64,000 nt of DNA from Lachnospiraceae bacterium (GCA_021202465.1 JAJQCZ010000031.1:48569-112568); one strand, 5' to 3'; shown: positions 8,874 to 17,198, counted from the stretch's first letter. Notes: generated by a model not told the origin, from the sequence alone. Translations and numbers: made by a program.

Positions 8874-9942
8874 ACTAAAAGGCTGGCTCCTGTGTCTGGG
8901 AGTATGTCTGGCTCTGACCGGATGCGGGGCAGCCGGAAATGCCTCCGGGGAAGAGACATCCTCCGAGGCGGAGACGGTCGAAGAGACAGAGGATGTTGTC
9001 TATCTGTCCGTGGCCACTTCGGGAAACTGGGAAAATATCGTGCGGGGAGAGCTTTTCGAGGAATACACGGAAAAGCTTTATGAATGGTCCGACGGCGGCA
9101 TCGTCATGAAGATTTACTATGACGGAGAACTGGGGACTGACCTGGAGCTGATCGCTGCCGTGCAGGAGGGGACTCTCTGTATCGTGAATCTGGTACCCAC
9201 TTACCAGACCAGCGCTGTGACGGAAGCGGCTCTTCTTGATATTCCGGGGCTTTTTGACACAACCGGGGAATTCAATTATTTCATTGACAATTATTATATG
9301 GATTCCCTGCAGGAATATTATCAGGAAGCCGGCATACGGCTGCTGACCTGCAGTGCTTTTTCCTTCCGGCAGCTGACAAGCAATCAGGAAATCACCTCTC
9401 TGTCAGACCTGAAGGGACTGAAGCTGCGGACGATGGAGAGCGAGTATCAGATCGCCTTCTGGCAATCGATGGGGGCGACCGTCATTCCCATGAGCTTTAC
9501 CGAGGTCCGGCTGGCGATCCAGCAGGGCATTCTGGATGCTCAGGAGAACCCTCTGGGATACATGATTACGACCAATCTCCTCGGCGTACAGGATTATGTG
9601 ATTCTGACCAACCATCTTCCCATGATCAGCACATACCTGATGAACGAGGAACAGTATCAGGCTCTTTCGGAGGAGAACCGGGAACTGCTGCAGCGCTTTA
9701 TGGATGAGATGAGCCGGGAGCTGGTCGAGCAGGAACCCGCGGAGGAACAGGAAATTCTGGAGGAACTGGCGGAGCAGGGCGTACAGATCTCGGAGGCCTC
9801 TGAGGATTTCCGGGAAGGAATCCAGGCCGGAAAAGAAGTGGTCATCGAGATGCTCCACGAGGATCTGGGGGATGAAATCGTCGACGACTACCTGACCCGG
9901 GTCGAAGAGGCGAAGGAGTCCTACGAGGCGGAGAACAAATAG
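8860..9942 (+). CDS. Second DctP-type substrate-binding lipoprotein, no permease partner
   Basis: 360 residues. The signal peptide ends in lipobox LTGC. It shares clear stretches with the DctP at 3864: LSDLKGLKLRTMESEYQIAFWQSMGATVIPMSFTEV, ILDAQENP and DYVILTNHLP. It overlaps the AraC regulator by 14 bp and is followed by a strong terminator, so it has no DctQ/DctM of its own. It may serve the upstream DctQM as a second receptor, or present ligand to the outer sensor part of the AraC protein. In known systems binding proteins do act as co-sensors for membrane regulators; which applies here is inference. Start chosen from AGGAGGGAG ahead of 8860. Confidence 0.9.
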   Translation: MKKNKLKGWLLCLGVCLALTGCGAAGNASGEETSSEAETVEETEDVVYLSVATSGNWENIVRGELFEEYTEKLYEWSDGGIVMKIYYDGELGTDLELIAAVQEGTLCIVNLVPTYQTSAVTEAALLDIPGLFDTTGEFNYFIDNYYMDSLQEYYQEAGIRLLTCSAFSFRQLTSNQEITSLSDLKGLKLRTMESEYQIAFWQSMGATVIPMSFTEVRLAIQQGILDAQENPLGYMITTNLLGVQDYVILTNHLPMISTYLMNEEQYQALSEENRELLQRFMDEMSRELVEQEPAEEQEILEELAEQGVQISEASEDFREGIQAGKEVVIEMLHEDLGDEIVDDYLTRVEEAKESYEAENK

Positions 9943-9951
9943 AAAATATTG

Positions 9952-9986
9952 AAAAAAGAGGTACATCAGGAGATGGCCTCTTTTTT
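9952..9986. terminator. Bidirectional intrinsic terminator
   Basis: AAAAAAGAGGT (9952-9962) pairs with GCCTCTTTTTT (9976-9986). The A-run and T-run make it work for the plus-strand lipoprotein gene and the convergent minus-strand gene ending at 10046. Confidence 0.9.
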
Positions 9987-10045
9987 ATCAGAATATTTCC
10001 GTGCCGGACGTGTGCTGTCCGGAAATAAAACGGCGAAACAGGAAA

Positions 10046-10801
10046 TCATCCTGCCGCTGCCACCGCATTAGGATAATACAGTTTCTTATAAATTGTATCG
10101 GTGATATAGTCCAGATAGGCATCATCGGAGATGTCATATTCCCGCAGAATATAGTTCTGGATCAGCTGCCGCCGCAGGAAGAACCGTTCTTCCTCGGAGA
10201 GGGACTGGCTGTCGGACGCCGCGGCATCGATGCATTTGTCCAGATGCTCAGCAGGATAGGTGGTCGTACACCAGCGGATGATCTGATCCGTAAAGGCATT
10301 TTCTTCCATGATCTGACTCTGGAGCATGCGCACCTTCTGGTGGGTAGTGATGGCAAACCAGATGAAGATGAAGCCGAATACGATCTCCACAACACAGGCA
10401 TCGACGGACCCTTCCTGCTGATTGTACGCCACAGAAAAGAAATGAAACAGTCCAATGGCGACGACGGCAATACCGGCCCAGAGGAAGGTAGTCGAAGAAT
10501 TCGTGGAATTGCGGAATTTTTCCTCAGAAGGCACAAAGACAGGGGAGTGCGTCAGACACTGCTCGCGATAGTACGCGGCACGCTTCTCATCCTCATCCTC
10601 ATATTGACGAAAGACATCCATCAGTTTCTCAGCCAGTTCTTCCTGCGCCGCGGGAACCGTGACCGTATATCGGGGATTGTCCGCCGTGGAGGAAACCGTG
10701 GCATCCAGTCCGGAATAGGTCAGAAAATCCGCAATGCGGTCCGCACTCTCCTTGGTATCTTCTGCAATGAGCGAGCGTCCCAGGGTGTCCCAGTAGTGCA
10801 T
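10046..10801 (-). CDS. Two-helix membrane protein of unknown function
   Basis: 251 residues. The first 75 are soluble (MHYWDTLGRSLIAEDTKESADRIADFLTYSGLDATVSST...), then two hydrophobic segments at about 107-128 and 138-155, then a soluble acidic C-terminal part. The N-terminal part, with a short helix, then YTVTVP and an EELAEKLMDVFRQYEDE helix, resembles small signal-transducing or DUF2007-like ferredoxin folds that replace a missing amino acid sequence motif; this is weak. It has its own good promoter (10875-10903) and an unusual hairpin in the leader. No function can be assigned. The start has GGAGGTCAGCTC upstream on the minus strand. Confidence 0.72.
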   Translation of the reverse strand: MHYWDTLGRSLIAEDTKESADRIADFLTYSGLDATVSSTADNPRYTVTVPAAQEELAEKLMDVFRQYEDEDEKRAAYYREQCLTHSPVFVPSEEKFRNSTNSSTTFLWAGIAVVAIGLFHFFSVAYNQQEGSVDACVVEIVFGFIFIWFAITTHQKVRMLQSQIMEENAFTDQIIRWCTTTYPAEHLDKCIDAAASDSQSLSEEERFFLRRQLIQNYILREYDISDDAYLDYITDTIYKKLYYPNAVAAAG

Positions 10802-10835
10802 GAGCTGACCTCCTTTCCGGCGTTTTCAACGGGTT

Positions 10836-10859
10836 AAGGGGTCAAAAAACTGACCCCTT
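10836..10859 (-). promoter_or_regulatory. Perfect hairpin in the leader of the 10801 gene
   Basis: AAGGGGTCA (10836-10844) pairs perfectly with TGACCCCTT (10851-10859). It lies between the minus-strand -10 box and the start codon. There is no T-run after it, so it may be an operator or an RNA leader element and not a terminator. Confidence 0.5.
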
Positions 10860-10874
10860 TCCAGAACACATTCT

Positions 10875-10903
10875 ATTATAATGGAAGCGGGAAAGAATCA
10901 CAA
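10875..10903 (-). promoter_or_regulatory. Promoter for the minus-strand membrane protein
   Basis: On the minus strand TTGTGA (10898-10903), 17-bp spacer, TATAAT (10875-10880). Confidence 0.78.
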
Positions 10904-10944
10904 GCCGGAAGGAGAAAAAAAGAGGGAGAAAACTATTAAATTTC

Positions 10945-10974
10945 TGGAAACAATCCCACGGATTATGCTATAAT
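10945..10974 (+). promoter_or_regulatory. Promoter for rlmH
   Basis: Extended -10 TGCTATAAT (10966-10974) with a weak -35 TGGAAA (10945-10950) at 18 bp. Confidence 0.7.
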
Positions 10975-11027
10975 GGGGCGGCGGTACGGGAGAGTGACGA
11001 CTCCGGCGCGCAGAGGGAGAAGATGCG

Positions 11028-11507
11028 ATGAAAATGACGATTCTGGCGGTGGGAAAGTGTAAGGAAGCCTACTGGAACAAGGCCATCGAGGAGTACAGCA
11101 GAAGACTTGGCCGCTACTGTACGCTGGAGATCCGGGAGGTTGCCGACGAGAAGACGCCGGACGGCGCCGGTGAAAACCAGGAGCGTCAGATCCGGGAGCG
11201 TGAGGGCGAGCGCCTGCTGAAGCTTCTCCGCGAGGACGCCTACTGCATTGCTCTGGATATCCGGGGGCAGGAAGTGGATTCCGTGGAATTATCCCAAAAG
11301 ATCGAAAATCTGGGCGTCAGCGGCATCAGCCATATCCAGTTCGTCATCGGCGGCTCGCTGGGCCTCTCGGAGGAGGTGCTGCGACGCGCCGACTGGCGCC
11401 TGAGCTTCTCGCGGATGACCTTTCCCCATCAGCTGATGCGCGTCATCCTGCTGGAACAGATCTATCGCTCCTGGCGGATCGCCCGGCATGAGCCGTATCA
11501 CAAATAA
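11028..11507 (+). CDS. rlmH: 23S rRNA (pseudouridine1915-N3)-methyltransferase RlmH
   Basis: 159 residues, exact family length. RlmH is a SPOUT-class methyltransferase that methylates pseudouridine 1915 in helix 69 of 23S rRNA using S-adenosylmethionine. The SPOUT knot motifs are complete: ALDIRGQEVDS near residue 74, FVIGGSLGLSEEV near 105, SFSRMTFPHQLMRVILLEQIYRSWRI, and the C-terminal EPYHK. It is transcribed alone from an extended -10 promoter; the next gene has its own promoter. Confidence 0.98.
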   Translation: MKMTILAVGKCKEAYWNKAIEEYSRRLGRYCTLEIREVADEKTPDGAGENQERQIREREGERLLKLLREDAYCIALDIRGQEVDSVELSQKIENLGVSGISHIQFVIGGSLGLSEEVLRRADWRLSFSRMTFPHQLMRVILLEQIYRSWRIARHEPYHK

Positions 11508-11543
11508 GCATCCGGTTCTTGGTTAGGGAAACAAAACCGGGGT

Positions 11544-11572
11544 TTGCAAATTCATGAGAATTGTGCTATCCT
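11544..11572 (+). promoter_or_regulatory. Promoter of the CobW gene pair with an inverted repeat in the spacer
   Basis: TTGCAA (11544-11549), 17 bp, extended -10 TGCTATCCT (11564-11572). The inverted repeat AATTC-ATGA-GAATT (11549-11562) fills the spacer and is a candidate repressor site, for example for a metal-sensing repressor. The regulator is not in the window. Confidence 0.65.
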
Positions 11573-11667
11573 ACTGAATAACGCCAAAAAGACGGTCGCA
11601 CTTGTTGCATGCTCCGTCTCATCATAGAAGAACAGCGGTGCAGACACCGCATGAAAGGAGTACAGAC

Positions 11668-12813
11668 ATGACAAAGGTAGACATTATCTCCGGATTCCTG
11701 GGAGCCGGAAAGACGACATTGATAAAGAAGCTGCTGGCGGAGGCGCTGCAGGATGAGCAGGTGGTCCTGATCGAGAATGAATTCGGCGAGATTGGTATCG
11801 ACGGCGGATTCCTGCAGGACGCAGGCGTCGAGATCCGGGAAATGAATTCCGGCTGCATCTGCTGCTCGCTGGTCGGTGATTTCGGGAAGTCTCTCGAGGA
11901 AGTGCTTCATACCTACCATCCGGACCGGATCATTATTGAGCCCTCCGGCGTCGGCAAGCTCTCCGACGTTATCGTGGCCGTGCGGAATGCGACAGCCGGA
12001 GAGGACGTGCTTCTCAACAGCTCCGTGACCGTCGTAGACGTCTCAAAATGCAAAATGTATATGAAGAATTTCGGTGAGTTCTTCAACAACCAGATTGAGA
12101 GCGCCGGGACCGTGGTCTTAAGCCGCACGGGCACCTGTAAGGCGGAGAAGCTGGAGCAGGCCCTCACGATGATCCGCGAGCTGAATGCGCACGCAACGAT
12201 TGTCACCACGCCCTGGGAACAGCTGACCGGTGTACAGCTGCTGGAGACCATGGAGCAGAGAGGCAATCTGGCCGAAGAGATGCTGCGTGAGATGGAGGAA
12301 GCCCATCGCATTCACGAGGCGGAGCATGCCCATGAACACCATCATCATGAGCATGAGGAAGAACATCACCATCACGATCATGATCATGAAGAGCATTACC
12401 ACCACGACCATGAGGAAGAACATCACCATCACGACCATGATCATGAAGAGCACCACCATCACGACCACGATCATGAAGAGCATCATCATCATGACCACGA
12501 GGGACACCACCATCATCACCACGCCGACGATGTATTCACCAGCTGGGGCTTTGAGACGCCGAAGGCCTTCACCGCGGCGCAGCTCGAGGATATCCTGACG
12601 GCGCTGGGAGACGAAGCGCAGTACGGACAGATCCTTCGTGCCAAGGGGATGGTTCCCGATAAATCCGGGGAGACCTGGCTGTATTTTGATATGGTTCCCG
12701 GAGAGAAGGAAATCCGTGAAGGCGGCGCTCAGGTCACCGGAAAGATCTGCGTAATCGGCGCGAAGATTCACACGGAGAAGCTGGAAGCGCTCTTCGGTGC
12801 AAAGGAGGCGTAA
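11668..12813 (+). CDS. CobW/COG0523 family GTPase with long His-rich metal-binding region
   Basis: 381 residues. Walker A GFLGAGKTT at 9-17 is followed by the family metal site S-G-C63-I-C65-C66 and by IIEPSGV. The usual guanine-binding NKxD is replaced by SRTG (VVLSRTGTC), a variant position. Residues of about 217-288 are almost only His, Asp and Glu (HHHHDHDHEEH repeats), then a CobW C-terminal domain. COG0523 proteins deliver or insert metal ions using GTP; His-rich versions usually handle zinc, nickel or cobalt. The start at 11668 follows AAAGGAG. It forms a pair with the GTPase 2 bp downstream. Which metal it handles is not shown. Confidence 0.93.
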   Translation: MTKVDIISGFLGAGKTTLIKKLLAEALQDEQVVLIENEFGEIGIDGGFLQDAGVEIREMNSGCICCSLVGDFGKSLEEVLHTYHPDRIIIEPSGVGKLSDVIVAVRNATAGEDVLLNSSVTVVDVSKCKMYMKNFGEFFNNQIESAGTVVLSRTGTCKAEKLEQALTMIRELNAHATIVTTPWEQLTGVQLLETMEQRGNLAEEMLREMEEAHRIHEAEHAHEHHHHEHEEEHHHHDHDHEEHYHHDHEEEHHHHDHDHEEHHHHDHDHEEHHHHDHEGHHHHHHADDVFTSWGFETPKAFTAAQLEDILTALGDEAQYGQILRAKGMVPDKSGETWLYFDMVPGEKEIREGGAQVTGKICVIGAKIHTEKLEALFGAKEA

Positions 12814-12815
12814 AC

Positions 12816-13754
12816 ATGGCCAGGCAGGAAGTACCTGTATTTCTGATCACCGGCTTCCTTGAGAGCGGCAAGACAGATTTCCTGCGGGATACTATCGGCG
12901 AGGAGTATTTCGCTATCGACGGCAAGACTCTTCTGCTGATCTGCGAGGAAGGCGAAGAGGAGTATGACCCCGATATGCTGGCCTGGAACCGCACGGTTCC
13001 GGTGGTCATTGAGTCGCAGGGGGAGCTGACGCCGGAGCACATGGAAGAGCTCCGGGAGGAACACGATGCCGAGCGCGTGATCATTGAGTACAACGGCATG
13101 TGGAATCCCCAGGATCTGCGGCTGCCGGAGGGCTGGTTCCTGCATCAGCAGCTGATGATGGTGGACGGCTCCACGTTTGGCACCTATTTTAACAACATGC
13201 GCTCCATCTTCGGAAATATGGCCAGAAACTCCGAAGTCATCATCTGCAACCGCTGCGAGGCCTCGATGGACCTGGCGGGAATGAAACGGATTTTCAAATC
13301 CATCAACCCCGCCGCGGAGGTGGTCTTCGAGGACGACGAAGGAGAGCTGGATGCCTTTATCGCCGAGGACCTGCCCTATGATCTGGACGCGCCGGTGATC
13401 GATCTGAAGGATGACGAATACGGGATCTGGTTCCTGGATGCCTCCGAGAATCCGGACCGCTATGTAGGCAAGAAGGTGCGTTTTACCGCCATGGTGCACA
13501 AGCAGCGGCGGATGCCGGGCGACTGTTTCATCCCCGGACGCATGGCCATGAACTGCTGTGAGGCCGATATGATCTTCCTGGGATATCTGTGTAAGAGCCC
13601 CGAGGCTTCGCACTGGAAATCCCGCCAGTGGATCAGCCTGACGGCCCGGGTGGAAAAGGAGTTTGTCAAGGCCTACGGCGAGGAGGGCCCGGTACTCTAC
13701 GCCGAGAAGATCGAACCGGCTGCACCGATTCGCGAACCGGTGACATTTGGGTAA
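12816..13754 (+). CDS. CobW-like GTPase fused to a YcgQ-like (TIGR03943/DUF1980) domain
   Basis: 312 residues. The N-terminal half is a diverged CobW-type GTPase: Walker A GFLESGKT near residue 13, ICEEGEEEYDP, VIIEYNG, and NRCE in the place of NKxD. It lacks the CxCC metal motif. The C-terminal part from about residue 215 (ENPDRYVGKKVRFTAMVHKQRRMPGDCFIPGRMAMNCCEADMIFLGYL) matches the conserved C-terminal domain of YcgQ proteins, including the CC pair. YcgQ normally works with the permease YcgR beside COG0523 GTPases in metal homeostasis. No permease is seen here. The fusion links the GTPase and YcgQ functions in one chain. Confidence 0.85.
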   Translation: MARQEVPVFLITGFLESGKTDFLRDTIGEEYFAIDGKTLLLICEEGEEEYDPDMLAWNRTVPVVIESQGELTPEHMEELREEHDAERVIIEYNGMWNPQDLRLPEGWFLHQQLMMVDGSTFGTYFNNMRSIFGNMARNSEVIICNRCEASMDLAGMKRIFKSINPAAEVVFEDDEGELDAFIAEDLPYDLDAPVIDLKDDEYGIWFLDASENPDRYVGKKVRFTAMVHKQRRMPGDCFIPGRMAMNCCEADMIFLGYLCKSPEASHWKSRQWISLTARVEKEFVKAYGEEGPVLYAEKIEPAAPIREPVTFG

Positions 13755-13762
13755 TTATGATG

Positions 13763-13791
13763 GCATAAATCCGCTGATCCGAAAATATATT
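13763..13791 (+). promoter_or_regulatory. Candidate sigma-E type promoter of the spoIIIA operon
   Basis: GCATAAA (13763-13769) fits the sigma-E -35 pattern KMATAWW. After 14 bp AATATATT (13784-13791) partly fits the -10 CATACAMT. spoIIIA is a sigma-E operon in Bacillus, which supports this. The distance to the start codon is short. Confidence 0.4.
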
Positions 13792-13812
13792 GAGGGTAGG
13801 AGAGCGGGTTCG

Positions 13813-14763
13813 ATGGAAAGAGAATGGAATCGAATATGTGCGAAGCGAATCCGCTCCGGCCTGAATCAGGCAGGGGCGGATTTTTGTGACCGGGTGGAGG
13901 AGCTCCGCCTGCGGGTGGGCCAGCCGCTGGCTGTGACCATGGAAAACGGGACCTCCTATCTGACCGCGGCCGGACAGCTGACAGCCCGGTGGGAGGAGGC
14001 TCTGATTGTCACAGAGACAGATATGGCAGAAACGATGGAGTACGTCAGCAGCTATTCGCGTTACGCCTACGCCGAGGAGCTGCGCCAGGGCTTTATCACG
14101 GTGCGGGGCGGCCACCGGGTTGGTTTTTGCGGCAAGACGGTCATTACGGATGGAAAGGTACGCGGGCCGAAATATATCCAGGGCCTGAATATCCGGGTGG
14201 CCAGACAGGTTCCGGGCTGTGCGGACGCTGTCTATCCCCTGCTGTATGCGGAAGGACTGTGTCACGTACTGCTAGTCTCGCCGCCCGGATGCGGCAAGAC
14301 GACGCTGCTGCGTGATCTGGTGCGCCGGCTCTCCGACGGCAGCGTAAACCATCCGGGCCTTCGCGTCTCGCTGGTGGACGAGCGGTCGGAAATCGCCGCC
14401 TGTTATCAGGGCGTCCCGCAGAATGATGTGGGCCGGAATACGGATGTGCTTGACGGTTGTCCGAAAGCGGAGGGAATGATGCTGATGATACGCACGATGA
14501 ATCCGGAGGTGCTGGCGGTCGATGAGATCGGAACCAGAGCGGACCTGAACGCCCTGGAACAGGCGGTCACCTGCGGCTGCCGGATTCTGGCCACGGCGCA
14601 TGCCGGATCCTGGGCCGAGCTGTGCAGCAAGCCGGGACTGGACCGTCTGCTGCGGGAGCGTCTGTTTCGTTATTTCGTTTTCCTGGAACGAACCGGCTCC
14701 GGCCATGTCCGCTGGCGGGTTCTGACAAAGCAGGGAGAGGAGGCGGCATGGGGATGGAGATGA
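13813..14763 (+). CDS. spoIIIAA: Stage III sporulation protein AA (secretion-type ATPase)
   Basis: 316 residues from the ATG at 13813; Bacillus SpoIIIAA has 307. It is the ATPase of the SpoIIIA-SpoIIQ channel between mother cell and forespore, related to type II/IV secretion ATPases. Walker A is SPPGCGKTTLL near residue 158. The segments VRGGHRVGFCGK, SLVDERSEIA and EVLAVDEIGT (Walker B) and ILATAHA follow in family order. A TTG at 13747 would give a longer protein overlapping the CobW gene, but the ATG with GGTAGGAGAG upstream is preferred. First gene of the eight-gene spoIIIA operon. Confidence 0.96.
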   Translation: MEREWNRICAKRIRSGLNQAGADFCDRVEELRLRVGQPLAVTMENGTSYLTAAGQLTARWEEALIVTETDMAETMEYVSSYSRYAYAEELRQGFITVRGGHRVGFCGKTVITDGKVRGPKYIQGLNIRVARQVPGCADAVYPLLYAEGLCHVLLVSPPGCGKTTLLRDLVRRLSDGSVNHPGLRVSLVDERSEIAACYQGVPQNDVGRNTDVLDGCPKAEGMMLMIRTMNPEVLAVDEIGTRADLNALEQAVTCGCRILATAHAGSWAELCSKPGLDRLLRERLFRYFVFLERTGSGHVRWRVLTKQGEEAAWGWR

Positions 14764-15278
14764 CCATGAAGCTTCTGGGGGCTCTGCTGGTGCTGACAGG
14801 CTGCACCGGGACAGGATGGCAGCGCAGCGAGGCACTGGGAGAGCGGGTACGTTCCATGGAGGAGATCTCAACGGTCATCTGGAAGATCCGCGGCGAGATC
14901 CGTGTGTCCGGTATCCCTCTGGGGCATGTCTTTCTTCAGGTCTCTGATCAGGTAGCCGCCCCCTGGGCGGATGTCCTGCGCAGCCTGTCCCGGCGGATGG
15001 AGGCGCAGGAGGGAGAGCGTTTTCAGGAGCTCTGGGCCGCGGAGCTCCCGGCTCTTCACCGGGAATGCTACCGGCCGGAGGACTGGAACTGCCTTCTTGG
15101 TCTGGGGCAGAGCCTGGGCTATCTGGATCTCACGATGCAGGTGGAGCTTCTGGACGGATTCCTGGCGGAGTGGGGACGGCGGACGGAGGAATGCCGCCGG
15201 GAAAAGCAGGAAAAACAGAAGGTCTGCCAATGCCTGGGACTGGCCGCGGGGGCATTTCTGGTACTGCTTCTGGTATAA
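14748..15278 (+). CDS. spoIIIAB: Stage III sporulation protein AB
   Basis: 176 residues with hydrophobic segments at both ends, as in SpoIIIAB (171 residues in Bacillus). The start MKLLGALLVLTGCTGTGW and the following helical region (ALGERVRSMEEISTVIWKIRGEIRVSGIPLGHVF) are typical. It is a membrane part of the SpoIIIA feeding-channel apparatus and resembles GspF-type platform proteins. It overlaps spoIIIAA by 16 bp with AGGGAGAGGAGG inside the end of that gene. Confidence 0.94.
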   Translation: MGMEMTMKLLGALLVLTGCTGTGWQRSEALGERVRSMEEISTVIWKIRGEIRVSGIPLGHVFLQVSDQVAAPWADVLRSLSRRMEAQEGERFQELWAAELPALHRECYRPEDWNCLLGLGQSLGYLDLTMQVELLDGFLAEWGRRTEECRREKQEKQKVCQCLGLAAGAFLVLLLV

Positions 15279-15297
15279 AGGGGGCTGGAGAGCGGAT

Positions 15298-15492
15298 ATG
15301 ACAGTCAATCTTCTGTTTAAAATCGCGGCGGTGGGTATCCTCGTCTCTGTGCTGGGACAGGTCCTCAAGCACAGCGGCCGGGAGGAGCAGGCCTTTCTGA
15401 CGAGCCTGGCCGGCCTGCTCCTCGTGCTGTACTGGATTCTTCCGTATATCTATGAGCTGTTTGAAGCGATGCAGGAGCTTTTTGCGCTCTGA
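15298..15492 (+). CDS. spoIIIAC: Stage III sporulation protein AC
   Basis: 64 residues, two membrane segments (MTVNLLFKIAAVGILVSVLGQVL; FLTSLAGLLLVLYWILPYIYELF), matching the tiny membrane protein SpoIIIAC. Position between AB and AD confirms it. GGGGGCTGGAGAG precedes the start. Confidence 0.94.
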   Translation: MTVNLLFKIAAVGILVSVLGQVLKHSGREEQAFLTSLAGLLLVLYWILPYIYELFEAMQELFAL

Positions 15493-15567
15493 GGTCATGA
15501 AAATGTCAACTTATTCAGCGCAGCATCTTTCAGCATACAGGAACCATGTCGGGAAAGGAGGCTCGTC

Positions 15568-15951
15568 ATGCTGCGAATCTGCGGGATTGCTCTGACAGCC
15601 GTATTGCTGGCCGGCTGCCTGCGGACGGTGAAGCCGGACTTTGTTCCGGCACTGACTTTGGCGGCGACCGTGCTGATTCTGAGCCTGTTCTTCGGGACGG
15701 CGGAAAAAGTGCTGGCGTGGCTCACCGATCTGGGAGATTCCCTGGGTGTCAGCGAGATATATATGGAAATCCTGCTGAATGTGCTCGGGATTACCTATGT
15801 GGCGGAACTGACCGCCGGCATCTGCCGCGATGCCGGTCACAGCTCTCTGGGAAGTCAGGTGGAGCTCGCAGGGAAATGGATGATCTGCGCGGTGAGTCTT
15901 CCTGTTCTTCTCGCTGTGTGGAATCTTCTGACAGAGCTTCTGGGTGGATAA
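15568..15951 (+). CDS. spoIIIAD: Stage III sporulation protein AD
   Basis: 127 residues with three or four membrane segments. GVSEIYMEILLNVLGITYVAELTAGICRDAGHSSLGSQVELAGKWMI is the family core (AC and AD share related helices). It is a membrane component of the SpoIIIA complex. GAAAGGAGG precedes the start, 75 bp after spoIIIAC. Confidence 0.95.
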   Translation: MLRICGIALTAVLLAGCLRTVKPDFVPALTLAATVLILSLFFGTAEKVLAWLTDLGDSLGVSEIYMEILLNVLGITYVAELTAGICRDAGHSSLGSQVELAGKWMICAVSLPVLLAVWNLLTELLGG

Positions 15952-15964
15952 GAGGAGGGGCGCC

Positions 15965-17158
15965 ATGAAGCGGCAAAAAAGACACAGGCAATCCGGCCCG
16001 GTTCGAAGACGGATTACATGGTTTTTACCGGTCATGCTCCTGCTCCTGTTTCTGACAGGAATCCCCGTCTTCGCTGCGGAAGAAGAATCCGGCGAGGTGG
16101 CCGGTCTGGACAGTCTGGAGCTGGACGAGCTGGAGGAATATCTCTCTTCGGCATTGAAAGAGGAAGAGGTTTCTTTCTCTGACCTCGTCCGTGCGGCGGT
16201 CTCCGGGGATTTTACCGATCTGCTCGCCCTGGCTGCTTCACAGATTGCGAATATCCTGTTTGGCGCACTGCGTGAAAACGGATCGAATCTGCGGAAAATG
16301 CTGGCGCTGACCGTTTTCAGTTCTCTTTATATTTCCTTTGCCGGGTCTTTCGTCGCCAGCCGCGGACCGGGCCGCATTGGATTTCTGGTGGCGTATCTGA
16401 TGATGGCGGCGCTGGCACTGACCGCTTTTCAGGCGGCGTATCAGGTGGCCGCACAGGTTCTCACCCGGATTCTTACCTTCATGGGCATGCTCCTGCCAGT
16501 CTTTTTCCTGACCGTCGCCTACGCGGGCGGGACGGTCACGGCGACTTCCTTCTATGAACTGATGCTGATCGTCATGGCCGCCGTCGAATGGATCCTGACG
16601 AACCTGCTGCTGCCGCTGACGGAAGTGTATCTGATTCTGCGTCTGGTGAATTCTCTGTCGGAGGAGGATTTCCTCTCCCGGCTGGCGGATCTGATCCGGC
16701 GTCTCATCGAATGGGGCATGAAAACAACCGTCGGAGTGGTCGTCGGCATGAACCTGATACAGACCATGACCCTGCCTCTGGTAGATTCTGTCAAGAATCA
16801 GACCATCCGCAAGCTGGTGTCAGCCATCCCCTGGCTCGGCCGCGGGACAGATATCCTCACCAACGTGGTTCTGGGAACCGGCGCTCTCCTGAAAAACGGC
16901 GTCGGCGCAGCGGGTATGGTCGTGCTGGTCCTTCTCTGCCTGACACCTCTGGTTCAGCTGGCTCTGCTGGTTCTTCTCTATCAGGGAGCGGCGGCTCTGG
17001 TGCAGCCGCTCGCGGATCCGCGTCTGCTGACGTGTCTGACGGAGACGGGAGAGGGCTGCCGTCTTCTCATGAACCTGGTGCTCTACACGCTGGTTCTCTT
17101 TCTGCTCTCTCTGGGAATCCTCTGCGCCGCCTCCAACCTGAACTATACAGCGGGATAG
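15965..17158 (+). CDS. spoIIIAE: Stage III sporulation protein AE
   Basis: 397 residues, usual length. A signal-type N-terminus (VMLLLLFLTGIPVFAAEE) is followed by an acidic region and about seven membrane segments. NLRKMLALTVFSSLYISFAGSF and GLPLVDSVKNQTIRKLVSAIPWLGRGTDIL-like segments are family hallmarks. It is the large polytopic membrane protein of the channel. GAGGAGGGG precedes the chosen ATG. Confidence 0.95.
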   Translation: MKRQKRHRQSGPVRRRITWFLPVMLLLLFLTGIPVFAAEEESGEVAGLDSLELDELEEYLSSALKEEEVSFSDLVRAAVSGDFTDLLALAASQIANILFGALRENGSNLRKMLALTVFSSLYISFAGSFVASRGPGRIGFLVAYLMMAALALTAFQAAYQVAAQVLTRILTFMGMLLPVFFLTVAYAGGTVTATSFYELMLIVMAAVEWILTNLLLPLTEVYLILRLVNSLSEEDFLSRLADLIRRLIEWGMKTTVGVVVGMNLIQTMTLPLVDSVKNQTIRKLVSAIPWLGRGTDILTNVVLGTGALLKNGVGAAGMVVLVLLCLTPLVQLALLVLLYQGAAALVQPLADPRLLTCLTETGEGCRLLMNLVLYTLVLFLLSLGILCAASNLNYTAG

Positions 17159-17198
17159 AAGAGGGCTGCATGGTTCCGCCAAAGGAAGGAGGTGCGCG

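Noticed and set aside
10001..10837. A 278-codon plus-strand open frame opposite the 10046 gene
   Set aside because: The minus-strand frame has a consensus promoter, a ribosome site and two membrane helices; the plus-strand frame has none of these and runs through a terminator.
12318..12530. Dense CAT/CAC/GAC/GAA short repeats that look like a minisatellite
   Set aside because: They are the codons of the His/Asp/Glu-rich region of the CobW GTPase and stay in frame.
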